From: Fibrisoma limi BUZ 3
Lineage (GTDB): Bacteria; Bacteroidota; Bacteroidia; Cytophagales; Spirosomataceae
Direction: 5' to 3'
DNA: 64,000 bases
NCBI RefSeq assembly: GCF_000296815.2
Contig: NZ_CAIT01000009.1
Location: forward strand, 62,001 to 126,000
Position numbers and translations under genes: made by a program. Below the pieces are notes generated by a model. That model was not told the DNA's origin. It did no database searches and saw nothing but the letters and a program-made list of their open reading frames with translations. Positions 23,761-32,313 of the stretch are shown here, piece by piece; position 1 is the stretch's first letter; every line of letters begins with the position of its first letter.

Positions 23761-26700
23761 TCCCCGATGTATGAGTTGACCACAAACTGAACAAAGCCGT
23801 GCAACGTTGGAATCAACTCCGATCGATCCGCGTTGGTATACGGCGGTCGGAACGTTTCCTGCGGCAGTCCATTCACGAAAAACTGCGACGATCGCCCTTC
23901 CTGAATACGTTCTATATGCTGAAGGTCCGGCAGCGGCATCGCAAACGTCTCCTTCCGCTGCGGCCGAACCCCTTCCTGCAAAAACCGGTGATCCACCCAT
24001 ATAATGCGCTGGGCACTGTCGTAAGTCGCCATCAGGATCTGCGGCACGCTGATTTCGAGCGTACCCTGGTTGCTGATCTGCCCCGTTGCGAGTTGCTGAT
24101 CTGATACTGATACCTGCTGAATTTCAGCATCGCGGTAGAGGTCTTTGTCGGCCACCACCGCCCGCGCAAAGACCTTGAACGTAACTGGCTTACGCTCAAA
24201 TTTGAACGCCGTAAATTCATTGGGATTGAACTGCCCGGGATTCTTGTCGTCTTCTTTAACCCAGGCCGTTTCCTCGAAATCAACCCGGAACGGAATAATT
24301 TCCTTGGGCAAGACCTTGTGCGACGTAGTGTATTTGGCGTTGTAGCTCACCAGCATCCGCCCCCGCCGATCAAACAATTGCGCTTCGATGGTAACGTGAG
24401 CCGGTACGTAGTCGGTGTTTTGTAGCTCACCAACAACAACGTAACGGTCCTGAAACCGCACCAGACTGGCCGACAGGATGTACATCTCCGGGCGATCCAT
24501 GATATCTTCGTGCAGGGTCGTGGCCGTCGTTACGGTTCGTTTACCCTGATTCCGCATGGCCGGTACGCCTTTGATCAGAAACTGATCGGGGGCCGTGGCT
24601 GCCGGGGGGGCCGACGGCATAATCCACCACTTGCCATCCCGCTCAACCAGTTCGTGTGGGGTTTCGACAATGTATTCATCCAGCGGAGTAACGTATTTCT
24701 GCGTAACGACCGCCTTGACCCGGTTTCCGATTCGCTCTTTCACGCGAACAGCCATCGAATCGAGCTTACTATACGATGCCACCAGGCCATCGCGAACGGA
24801 GAGCTGCAGGATGTATTCGTCGAAGCTCATCGTCGGCTCGAAGTAGTTGTATGCTTCGCGGAAGTATTTGAAATCAAGAGCGTTGTAATACGCTTTTAAG
24901 GTTGACTCGGGTGTTTTCTGCGGAAACGGCTCGGAGTTCTTCAGCCAGACAGCCGCCAGCAGCGCAACCACGCCCATCAGCCAGGTTATCCAGATGAGCC
25001 GCTTGCCCGGCAGGATACGGATCAACAACGTACTCATCAGATACGGCTGCTGTATCAATTTCCCGGCGCGTTTGCGCTCCCGGAGCAGATCGGCAAGGTA
25101 CGTCTGCGCCGGGAATCGGTACAGGCGACTTCGGAGCGAGGTATATACCCAGACAATCACCATCATGGCCAGCGCCGACAGGGGCAGGATGCCCCACATC
25201 AGTTTCTGATACTTCGGCATATCCTTGCTCGGCAGGAACGACGGCAACGGCGGTACGTCCTGTTTCTGCCAGACCAGAATACCATTTTCCAGCCGCTGCA
25301 CGCGCTCCCACCCGGCGAAATACAGCATGGGGTCATAGAACTTGTCGTTCGAAAAAATAAACTTGAGGTGGTATTTTTCCGGTACGGTCAGAAACTGCTG
25401 CAAGGAACCAATCCCCTGAATACCTTTGAATTTAGCGTTTTCGAGCCGCTCGATGGGTGTTACGGTCAATTCGATCACCCGACGGGCCGAGTGGTAGTTG
25501 CCGTCGATGGACAGGGCTGTAGTCTGCGCCGAGAGCCAGGCCATCTGGTCGCCAAAGCCGAGCGTCAGAAACCGCCAGCGGCTGTGCATGTCGCGGTCCA
25601 GAAAATTCAGAATTGGCTGTACGTCGATGGGTTTGGGTTGCAGCGGACGAATCCGGCCAAGATTGACAATAAGCACTGTGGTTAAACTGACCGCAGCAAT
25701 CAGACCTCCCAGCAGCAGCCGGTAGCGCCACCGTTGCCCGCGTTCGATCAGCGTTTGCCGCCAGTCGCCTTCCAGTAACCGCTGAAACAGTTCGCCCACG
25801 AACGGAATAGCCAGCACCGACGCCCAGAACGTAAAGCGATCGAGGGTCAGAATATCAAATGCGTTGGCCCCCAGAATCTTCTTCGGAATTGGGGTTGTGC
25901 CGCCCGTTCCCAGCAGCAGCAGCAAGGAAAACGACAGCGCCATGAACAGATTCCGACGGATGTAGAGCCGCCGGAATACGTACGGCAGCAACAGCAGCGT
26001 AGTGCCGAGTGGTATCAGGAAAAACATCAACCCCGACGATGGTACGTTGATGAACGAATCGCGTGACCCGTGCGGAATCGGCACCTGCGTAATCGGGTCG
26101 GTTTTCGACCAGTACCAGTACGGAAAGATAATCGTGACCATCAGCACGCCCACCCCAACGCCAAAAATGATCAGGTATTTGAGTCGTTTGAACACAATCC
26201 CGATCAGCCGCTGAACCACCTTAACCAAATTACCACTCGGCCCGACTTCGTCCAGCAGCGCCACACCAATCATTGGTACGATAAAGAATACCATTCCGAA
26301 GAGAGTGGTAACATGATGAGATGCTACGGTTACCCCCAGCAGCGACCAGGCCCGGAATAACCGTGGCCATTCGAGAGTACGAACGTAGGTGTAAACCTCG
26401 GGCAGAACGTTGGTGAGGCAGGCGATTCCGCACAGGGTTGGCAGTTGGCCGTAGATGTGAATCGTCTGAACGATGCTGGAGGCAAAAACCGCGAACAAGG
26501 CGGCATACCCAGCCGCCTGCTCCGACACCCACAGGCGTGAAAACCGGTAAATACCCAGCACGAAACCGCTCACGGCAAGCAGGACCACAATGGCAAACCC
26601 GAATTTAAGTCCACCGATAAAAGACAGTAAGGCAATGAGTTGATGTGCCAGGGGCGGGTAGCTTGTGATGGTAAAACCCGTATACCAGCGATACTCCCAG

Positions 26701-26849
26701 GGCTCGAACCACGACCGGGCGTAGTGATCGGCAAAGAAGATATGCACATATGCGTCGTAGGTTCCATCGAGCGTGAAGAACAACGCCGAGCCGTGGAAAC
26801 ACAGAACCAGCAATAAGGCAATCTTTACTAATGTGGTTGATTTGGGCAT
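23757..26849 (-). CDS. large GT-C-like membrane protein (PTPS-related/YfhO-type) with periplasmic C-terminal domains
   Basis: This 1030-residue protein has about 12 helices in the first 400 residues, plus helices near 555-575 and 625-645. The first periplasmic loop carries LDGTYDAYVHIFFADHY (D28 and D32), placed like the catalytic acidic pair of GT-C transferases. The fold resembles the 6-pyruvoyl-tetrahydropterin-synthase-related membrane family, whose name is historical and does not imply a pterin reaction. The C-terminal part holds an NTF2-like domain (about 650-745, STLKAYYNALDFKYFREAYNYF, then DGKWWIMPS) and an FxLYD-like beta domain (about 785-860). GT-C enzymes use polyprenyl-phosphate sugars, and the divergent gene at 27075 looks like the maker of such a donor. 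Confidence 0.75.
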   Translation of the reverse strand: MPKSTTLVKIALLLVLCFHGSALFFTLDGTYDAYVHIFFADHYARSWFEPWEYRWYTGFTITSYPPLAHQLIALLSFIGGLKFGFAIVVLLAVSGFVLGIYRFSRLWVSEQAAGYAALFAVFASSIVQTIHIYGQLPTLCGIACLTNVLPEVYTYVRTLEWPRLFRAWSLLGVTVASHHVTTLFGMVFFIVPMIGVALLDEVGPSGNLVKVVQRLIGIVFKRLKYLIIFGVGVGVLMVTIIFPYWYWSKTDPITQVPIPHGSRDSFINVPSSGLMFFLIPLGTTLLLLPYVFRRLYIRRNLFMALSFSLLLLLGTGGTTPIPKKILGANAFDILTLDRFTFWASVLAIPFVGELFQRLLEGDWRQTLIERGQRWRYRLLLGGLIAAVSLTTVLIVNLGRIRPLQPKPIDVQPILNFLDRDMHSRWRFLTLGFGDQMAWLSAQTTALSIDGNYHSARRVIELTVTPIERLENAKFKGIQGIGSLQQFLTVPEKYHLKFIFSNDKFYDPMLYFAGWERVQRLENGILVWQKQDVPPLPSFLPSKDMPKYQKLMWGILPLSALAMMVIVWVYTSLRSRLYRFPAQTYLADLLRERKRAGKLIQQPYLMSTLLIRILPGKRLIWITWLMGVVALLAAVWLKNSEPFPQKTPESTLKAYYNALDFKYFREAYNYFEPTMSFDEYILQLSVRDGLVASYSKLDSMAVRVKERIGNRVKAVVTQKYVTPLDEYIVETPHELVERDGKWWIMPSAPPAATAPDQFLIKGVPAMRNQGKRTVTTATTLHEDIMDRPEMYILSASLVRFQDRYVVVGELQNTDYVPAHVTIEAQLFDRRGRMLVSYNAKYTTSHKVLPKEIIPFRVDFEETAWVKEDDKNPGQFNPNEFTAFKFERKPVTFKVFARAVVADKDLYRDAEIQQVSVSDQQLATGQISNQGTLEISVPQILMATYDSAQRIIWVDHRFLQEGVRPQRKETFAMPLPDLQHIERIQEGRSSQFFVNGLPQETFRPPYTNADRSELIPTLHGFVQFVVNSYIGE

Positions 26850-26954
26850 TCGTCAGGTATCACCATTCTCCATCAGGTAGTGCAAAAATAGTGCTAAGCC
26901 ACGTAGCGCCGGCAAGTTACCAAAAACTGCGACCTGATTAACTCAAGACAAAAA
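26850..26954. other. divergent intergenic region of the exopolysaccharide locus
   Basis: This is the upstream region of the minus-strand operon starting at 26849. It holds a partial copy of the shared element's A-rich part (TTACCAAAAACTGCG at about 26915-26930). No separate promoter box for the minus strand is clear. Confidence 0.4.
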
Positions 26955-26990
26955 CTACCAAAAAACCGCCAGTTTACGCAGTTCATCGAA
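26955..26990 (+). promoter_or_regulatory. shared 36-nt upstream element, copy 3 (GT2 gene / divergent operon)
   Basis: CTACCAAAAAACCGCC starts this copy and CGCAGTTCATCGAA ends it. It matches copy 1 at both ends over exactly the same 36-nt length. It ends 29 nt before CAACTTTG (27020-27027), one base from the -7 consensus. It lies in the region shared with the divergent four-gene operon and could serve both. Confidence 0.7.
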
Positions 26991-27019
26991 TACTCGCCAT
27001 ACACCGGGCAAAACGAAGC

Positions 27020-27027
27020 CAACTTTG
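27020..27027 (+). promoter_or_regulatory. -7-like box CAACTTTG
   Basis: Seven of eight positions match TAnnTTTG. The distance to the shared element is identical to that at the exporter promoter. Confidence 0.5.
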
Positions 27028-27074
27028 TCTCAACGAAAACGCAGAAGAAACAAAACATTAGCCCATCTAACTCC

Positions 27075-27857
27075 ATGAAATTCGGTATCGTAATCCCCTG
27101 CTACAATGAAGCTAATCGGTTGAACGTCCAGGCTTTTACCGCTTTCGCTAACCAGAATCCAGACTACCAGCTCTGCTTCGTCAACGACGGCAGCCGCGAT
27201 AATACGCTGGAGGTCCTCGAATCCCTGCACCAAACCAACCCTGACCAGATTACAGTGTTCGACTGCCCCAGAAATGGTGGTAAGGCTGAAGCCGTTCGGC
27301 AGGGGGTACAATACCTGTACGACAACACGAACCTGAATTACATCGGTTTTCTGGACGCTGACCTGTCAGTAAGCCTGGAAGACTTTACCGAGCTGGCCGA
27401 AACCCTGGCCCGCGATAACAGTCTGAAAATCGTTTGCGGATCACGGGTGAAGCGGCTTGGTGCCGAAATCAGCCGGAACCTGAAACGCCACATCATCGGC
27501 CGGACGATGGCTACCCTCATCAGCACGCTGTTGCAGATGCCGTTCTACGACACGCAATGCGGTGCTAAAATTTTCCACCGCTCGCTGGTACCGGTTGCGT
27601 TTGGCGAGAAGTTCCAGAGCGCCTGGCTGTTCGACGTCGAGATGTTCTTCCGTATGAAGCAGTACTACGGCCTGAACCCAGCCATGAACATGATCTACGA
27701 ATTTCCCCTGCGTCGCTGGATTCACATGGAAGATTCAAAAATTGGCGCCAGTGATCTGTACAAAATTCCGGTTCATCTGCTGCGCATCGATTTCCACTAC
27801 CAGATTCGTCCCCGGCTGCAGGAGTTCCGTCTTCAACTGGTTCCCCAGGCTGTTTAA
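27075..27857 (+). CDS. family 2 glycosyltransferase, polyprenyl-phosphate-glucosyltransferase-like
   Basis: This 260-residue GT-A enzyme starts FGIVIPCYNEANRL. It has FVNDGSRDNT (about 36-45), the metal-binding DADLS motif (95-99), and the GSRVKRLGAEISRNLKRHIIGR and TQCGAKIFHRS segments. These are characteristic of dolichyl/undecaprenyl-phosphate glucosyl- and mannosyltransferases (ALG5/DPM1-like). No C-terminal membrane helices are present, unlike the GtrB type. The expected reaction is transfer of a hexose from a nucleotide sugar to undecaprenyl phosphate at the inner face of the membrane. The product would feed a GT-C enzyme, for which the divergent gene 23757-26849 is the obvious candidate (inference). 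It has the same promoter element as the exporter and flippase genes. Confidence 0.87.
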   Translation: MKFGIVIPCYNEANRLNVQAFTAFANQNPDYQLCFVNDGSRDNTLEVLESLHQTNPDQITVFDCPRNGGKAEAVRQGVQYLYDNTNLNYIGFLDADLSVSLEDFTELAETLARDNSLKIVCGSRVKRLGAEISRNLKRHIIGRTMATLISTLLQMPFYDTQCGAKIFHRSLVPVAFGEKFQSAWLFDVEMFFRMKQYYGLNPAMNMIYEFPLRRWIHMEDSKIGASDLYKIPVHLLRIDFHYQIRPRLQEFRLQLVPQAV

Positions 27858-27975
27858 TCCGTACACTTTACTACGTCTAAGAAACTGATTATTAATCCGG
27901 ATATTTCACAAATTCAGAAAGCAGACGATAGATAACTTTACTTCATCCCCCCAATTCATCCCGGCCATGCGGTTG

Positions 27976-29658
27976 CTAGACAAACCGCTGAATATACCCC
28001 GACAGCGATTCGCCTTCTGCCAAACCCAGTTTTTTGCGAAGACGATAGCGTGATACCCGCAGGCTGTCGGGCGAAATGGCCAGCATCGTTGCAATATCGG
28101 CTGAGCTCATATTCATCTTCAACAAAGCGATTAGTCGCAGGTCGGTAGCGGTCAGATCGGGGAAGTGACGGGTCAGGTTGCTGAAGAAGTTTGGGTGTAC
28201 CTGATCGAACGTAGTCCGGAAGTCGTCCCAGTTTTTATCCTGGCTGAAACTCTGCCCGATTTTTTGCACCAGTTGTTTAAGTTGTTTACGCTGGTCCCGT
28301 TTGTCGTCTTTCAGAATCGTATTAAGATCGCTTTTCAACTCTTCCAGTACCTGATTTTTCTGAATCAGATGCAGCGTATGCGAGGTTAATTCCTTGCCTT
28401 TCAATTCCAGTTGGTACCGCAGGTTTTCTTCCGCCAGTTGTTTATTGGTCAATTCAACCTGCATCAATTCGTTCTGGGTGCGAAATATCTCCTGATTCTG
28501 CTGATTCAGGGCCTGTTCATTCCGAATCTTGAGTCGCTGCCGACTGATAATCACCGCCCCCAGCACACCAATCAACACCAGTACCAGCACCGCCGTTACG
28601 GTCAGGATAACGTTCATACGCTTCTCGGCGCTTAGTCGGGCAATCTCGTTGTCCTTCTGCTCTACATCGTACAGCGTTTGCAGCAGCGCAATCTGCCGGT
28701 TATTATCGGTGGCGTAGATCTCGTCGGTCAGGTCGTGGCTTAGCTCGAAATAGTGATAGGCGCTATCGTGCCGGTTCATCAGTTGGTACGTTTTGCCCAG
28801 ATCGCGGTAGGCACCGTTCAACTGGTATTTTTCCCCTTTCTGCTCCGCCAGTTTCTTCACCTGATCATAAATATCCAGCGCCTGCCGATAGCGGCCGGTT
28901 TTCCGATACAGATCCCCCAGGTTATTGACAATTTCCAGCCGCCCAATTTCATCGCGGCTCTGGTCGCTCATCGTCAGGGCATTCTGGTAATAATACCGGG
29001 CCGAATCATACAGCGCCCGATCCTCGTAGATGCTTCCCAAGTTCTCGTAAATCTTCGATAGGCCAACCGGATCTTTTATGGCCTGGTAGTTGGCCAGCGC
29101 CAGTCGCTGATAATGGAACGCCTGGCTGAGGTCTCCTTTCTTTTCGTAAAGATGCCCGATGTTGCCATACGTCCGGGCCATGCCCTGCTGGCTGCGAATC
29201 TGCCGGTACATGGCCAGCGCTTCGTCAAATTGCTTACGGGCCAGGCTGCTCTGCCGATTGTAATAGTAGACCGTTCCGAGTTCGTTCAGGTTGCGGGCCA
29301 GCCGGTCGGGTACGTTGGCCGTCCGGAATATTTTCTGAGACTGCAACAGGTAGTTGATCGCCTGTGAGTAATTGCCCTGGTGGTAGAAAAGCAGGCCCAG
29401 TTGCTGAAGATAATCCCCTTCGGTCAGTCGGTCGTTCTCTGCGGCAGCCTTCGCCAGCGCCTGCTTGATCAGCAGATAGGCCGAATCCGGGCGCTGCCGC
29501 GCCAGTTGTTCAATCCGCGAAACGGTTGGTTCGGCGGTGGTAGCCTGCGCACTACCCGGCATGGCCTGCATGAGCCATACCAGCAAGATAAACCAGCGGC
29601 TAACGGGCACCTTGTTTAGCAGCGGATCTGCCGAAAAAATAGGGCAAAAGGGTCGCAT
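27976..29658 (-). CDS. membrane TPR regulator with LuxR-type C-terminal helix-turn-helix
   Basis: This 560-residue protein has a signal peptide or signal anchor (about 18-40) and periplasmic TPR repeats (about 60-330, including ANVPDRLARNLNELGTVYYYNRQ and the GRLEIVNNLGDLYRKTGRYRQAL units). A transmembrane helix (about 352-373) leads into a coiled coil (about 375-460). The C-terminal LuxR/GerE-like helix-turn-helix is TDLRLIALLKMNMSSADIATMLAI, then DSLRVSRYRLRKKLGL. This is a one-component membrane-spanning regulator common in Bacteroidota. It converges on the GT2 gene, so it is a second candidate regulator for the exopolysaccharide locus. Its targets and signal are unknown. Confidence 0.82.
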   Translation of the reverse strand: MRPFCPIFSADPLLNKVPVSRWFILLVWLMQAMPGSAQATTAEPTVSRIEQLARQRPDSAYLLIKQALAKAAAENDRLTEGDYLQQLGLLFYHQGNYSQAINYLLQSQKIFRTANVPDRLARNLNELGTVYYYNRQSSLARKQFDEALAMYRQIRSQQGMARTYGNIGHLYEKKGDLSQAFHYQRLALANYQAIKDPVGLSKIYENLGSIYEDRALYDSARYYYQNALTMSDQSRDEIGRLEIVNNLGDLYRKTGRYRQALDIYDQVKKLAEQKGEKYQLNGAYRDLGKTYQLMNRHDSAYHYFELSHDLTDEIYATDNNRQIALLQTLYDVEQKDNEIARLSAEKRMNVILTVTAVLVLVLIGVLGAVIISRQRLKIRNEQALNQQNQEIFRTQNELMQVELTNKQLAEENLRYQLELKGKELTSHTLHLIQKNQVLEELKSDLNTILKDDKRDQRKQLKQLVQKIGQSFSQDKNWDDFRTTFDQVHPNFFSNLTRHFPDLTATDLRLIALLKMNMSSADIATMLAISPDSLRVSRYRLRKKLGLAEGESLSGYIQRFV

Positions 29659-29873
29659 TGTACATTAATTCACTGCATGAAGATAGGCAGTAGCCGGGAT
29701 TTGGAACATGAAGTTTTTGTGAAGTCCACCCCATTGACCTGAGACGTGGGTAATGAAGCATTGACTGGAAATTTGATAATTCTCAGATACAATAGGCTCC
29801 ATTGCGGTTCGCATCCCTTAATTTTACAAGACGGTCTGCGTCCGGCGCGGGCCTCTTTGCTTTCCTGTATTGT

Positions 29874-31688
29874 ATGAAAAATCTGGCTTTTCTCTTCCTG
29901 CTCCTGGTCGGCTTACCGGCCCTTGCCCAGCGGCAGGCGCAGCAGCGCACTTACTGCAACCCGATGGATATCAGCTACCGGTATAATTTCGAGCAGTTGA
30001 ACGAGAAGATTTCCTATCGTTCCGGTGCCGACCCGGTCATCATCAACCACAAGAATGACTATTACCTCTTCGTGACCATACAAGGCGGCTGGTGGCACTC
30101 CAAGAACATGGTCGACTGGAAGTACATCGTTCCCAACAAATGGCCGATGGAGGATATGTGCGCCCCGGCAGCCCTGTCCGTTCGCGATACGTTGTATCTG
30201 TTTCAGTCGACGTTTGAACAGCGCCCCATCTTCATCTCTACCGAGCCCGAAAAAGGCAAGCTGATCTTTTATAATCGCTGGATGCCCCGGTTACCGAAAG
30301 ACATCGGCCCCTGGGACCCGGCACTCTTCCACGACCCCGACACGGATAAATGGTTTATGTACTGGGGGTCGTCGAACGTGTACCCCATCTTTGGGGCTGA
30401 ACTTGATAAAAGCCGGAATCTGACCTACGTCGGCAATAACCCGGCCGCGGCCTACAAAGCCATGTTCTGGCTTGACCCGTATCAGCACGGTTGGGAACGT
30501 TTCGGGCCGAACCACTCCGATCCCATCAAGCCCTTTACGGAAGGTGCCTGGATGACCAAGCATAACGGCAAATACTACCTGCAATACGGTGCGCCCGGTA
30601 CCGAATACAACGTCTACGCCAACGGCACCTACGTCGGCAAGGATCCGCTGGGACCGTTCGAATACGCGCCGTATAACCCAATTGCCTACAAACCCGGCGG
30701 CTACGCCACAGGCTGCGGCCACGGCAATACGTTTCAGGATAACTTCGGCAACTACTGGAATACCGGCACGACCTGGATCGGTGTTAACTGGGGTATGGAA
30801 CGGCGGATTGTGATGAACCCGGCCGGTTTCGATAAGGACGATCAGATGTACGTCAACACCCGCTTCGGCGACTTTCCGCACTTTTTGCCGACCCAAAAAG
30901 TAGATACCCGCCCTGGATTGGGCCGCCCTGGACAGTCAGAAAATGATCTGTTTACGGGCTGGATGCTGCTGAACTACAAGAAACCTGTGACGGCATCGTC
31001 GACGACCGATACGATGCGGGCCGAACTGGTGAACGATGAAAACCCGCGTACCTTCTGGGCGACGACCAAAAACAAACCCGGCGAAACCCTAACCGTTGAT
31101 TTGCAGCAGGAGTGTGACGTTCGGGCGGTGCAGGTCAACTACTTCGACTACAAGCAAACCATTTTCGACTCCGATTCGACGGTGTATACCCAGTTCAAAA
31201 TTCTGACCTCCCGCGACGGCAAAAAGTGGGACGTAGCCGCCGACCTGACGAAGGAGCCGAAACGAGACCATGCCTGTGCCTATGTCGAACTGGAAAAGCC
31301 CGCCCGCGCCCGCTACGTTCGCTACGAGCACGTGTATGTTGCCGGACCCACGCTGGCCATCAACGGGCTGCGTATCTTCGGAAACGGCAGCGGCAAAGCT
31401 CCGGCAACGCCCGGCAAATTAACCGTTAAGCGCCAGAAAGACCAGCGTAACGCCGATCTCGCGTGGGAGAAAGTGCCCGGGGCCGTAGGTTATAACATCC
31501 GGTGGGGCATTGCGCCCGACAAATTGTATCAGACGTACCAGTTCTGGAACGACCAGCCCAATACGTTCGAACTGCGGGCGCTCAACGTCGGGGTGCCGTA
31601 TTATTTCGCCATTGAGGCTTTCAACGAAAACGGCGTTTCAACTCTCAGTGCCGTCGTGGACGATCAGTCGGGGCTGGCCAAAAAGTAA
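29874..31688 (+). CDS. GH43-like secreted hydrolase with F5/8C-like and fibronectin III domains
   Basis: This 604-residue protein begins with a signal peptide (MKNLAFLFLLLVGLPALAQ); I chose the ATG at 29874, since the upstream extension in frame has no signal character. A five-bladed propeller follows with the family-43 acids: SGADPVIIN, GPWDPALFHDPDTDKW and FTEGAWMTKHNGKYY. Both aspartates and the glutamate are present. Next are a discoidin-like beta domain (about 365-495, LVNDENPRTFWAT) and a fibronectin III domain (about 505-600). The enzyme is periplasmic or extracellular and should cleave an arabinose-, xylose- or galactose-containing glycan; the exact specificity cannot be read from sequence. 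No receptor genes flank it. Confidence 0.8.
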   Translation: MKNLAFLFLLLVGLPALAQRQAQQRTYCNPMDISYRYNFEQLNEKISYRSGADPVIINHKNDYYLFVTIQGGWWHSKNMVDWKYIVPNKWPMEDMCAPAALSVRDTLYLFQSTFEQRPIFISTEPEKGKLIFYNRWMPRLPKDIGPWDPALFHDPDTDKWFMYWGSSNVYPIFGAELDKSRNLTYVGNNPAAAYKAMFWLDPYQHGWERFGPNHSDPIKPFTEGAWMTKHNGKYYLQYGAPGTEYNVYANGTYVGKDPLGPFEYAPYNPIAYKPGGYATGCGHGNTFQDNFGNYWNTGTTWIGVNWGMERRIVMNPAGFDKDDQMYVNTRFGDFPHFLPTQKVDTRPGLGRPGQSENDLFTGWMLLNYKKPVTASSTTDTMRAELVNDENPRTFWATTKNKPGETLTVDLQQECDVRAVQVNYFDYKQTIFDSDSTVYTQFKILTSRDGKKWDVAADLTKEPKRDHACAYVELEKPARARYVRYEHVYVAGPTLAINGLRIFGNGSGKAPATPGKLTVKRQKDQRNADLAWEKVPGAVGYNIRWGIAPDKLYQTYQFWNDQPNTFELRALNVGVPYYFAIEAFNENGVSTLSAVVDDQSGLAKK

Positions 31689-31695
31689 GGTTTGT

Positions 31696-31731
31696 AACGC
31701 GAACGGATCAAAACACAGGTCTGTTCGCGTT
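31696..31731 (+). terminator. hairpin after the GH43-like gene
   Basis: The arms around 31696-31704 and 31723-31731 (AACGCGAAC / GTTCGCGTT) pair perfectly and extend inward with a G-T and two further pairs. The hairpin starts 8 nt after the stop codon; the T-run is short. Confidence 0.65.
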
Positions 31732-31767
31732 TCTCACTACGTAATTTGTCCGGAAGCCAATCACCTT

Positions 31768-32259
31768 ATGCCATTCACATTCCGCAATGACCAACCCGAC
31801 GTAGCCCTTGCCGTGTTACGTGAGGTTGGCCAATGGCTCGTCGACAGCCAGCAAACCCTGTGGGAAATCGATACGCTCACCGCCGACAACCTGATTGATA
31901 CGTACACTGAGGGCAATTTCTACGTCATGTACAACGATGACGAGCCGGCCGCTGTGTTCATTCTTCAGTGGGAAGATCCCTTGTACTACGGCGACGTTCC
32001 GGCTGGTACGGCCGGATTCATTCACAAAGTGGCGATTCGGCGGCAGTTTGCCGGGCAGGGTCTGTTCGGTCCCATCATCGAGTTCTGCAAACGGCAGTGT
32101 CTGGACCGGGGCATTCGGGAGATCCAGTTAGAAACGGACGCAACCCGGCCCGCCCTGATGCAGTTTTATGAACGAAACGGGTTTCAGCCAACCCACCAGC
32201 GACCGGTCCAGGAATTTGGCCAGACGTTTCTGTGTCAGTATTACGTGCTCCGGTTTTAG
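31768..32259 (+). CDS. GNAT-family N-acetyltransferase
   Basis: This 163-residue protein shows the GNAT core: beta strands VFILQWEDP (about 55-63), then IHKVAIRRQFAGQGLFGPIIEFCK, which contains the acetyl-CoA-binding R/Q-x-x-G-x-G/L loop. IREIQLETDATRPALMQFYERNGFQ closes the fold. The substrate is unknown. The start is the ATG at 31768, which gives a protein beginning with the first GNAT strand region; the long upstream extension overlaps the GH43-like gene in another frame and is not credible. It sits 54 nt upstream of the MFS transporter gene, with a hairpin between them, so co-transcription is uncertain. Confidence 0.85.
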   Translation: MPFTFRNDQPDVALAVLREVGQWLVDSQQTLWEIDTLTADNLIDTYTEGNFYVMYNDDEPAAVFILQWEDPLYYGDVPAGTAGFIHKVAIRRQFAGQGLFGPIIEFCKRQCLDRGIREIQLETDATRPALMQFYERNGFQPTHQRPVQEFGQTFLCQYYVLRF

Positions 32260-32266
32260 TTCGTCA

Positions 32267-32289
32267 GCCAGACCGATTGGTGGTCTGGC
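32267..32289 (+). terminator. hairpin between GNAT and MFS genes
   Basis: An 8-bp perfect stem (GCCAGACC 32267-32274 with GGTCTGGC 32282-32289) is followed by a CTTTTTA stretch at about 32296. It is likely a weak intrinsic terminator. Confidence 0.6.
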
Positions 32290-32313
32290 CACTGCCTTTT
32301 TACAATCATCAAC

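Noticed and set aside
23757-26849. PTPS-related name taken as evidence of pterin synthesis
   Set aside because: The family name is historical; the protein is a large GT-C-like membrane protein without the zinc histidines. The true pterin enzyme is queD at 58265.
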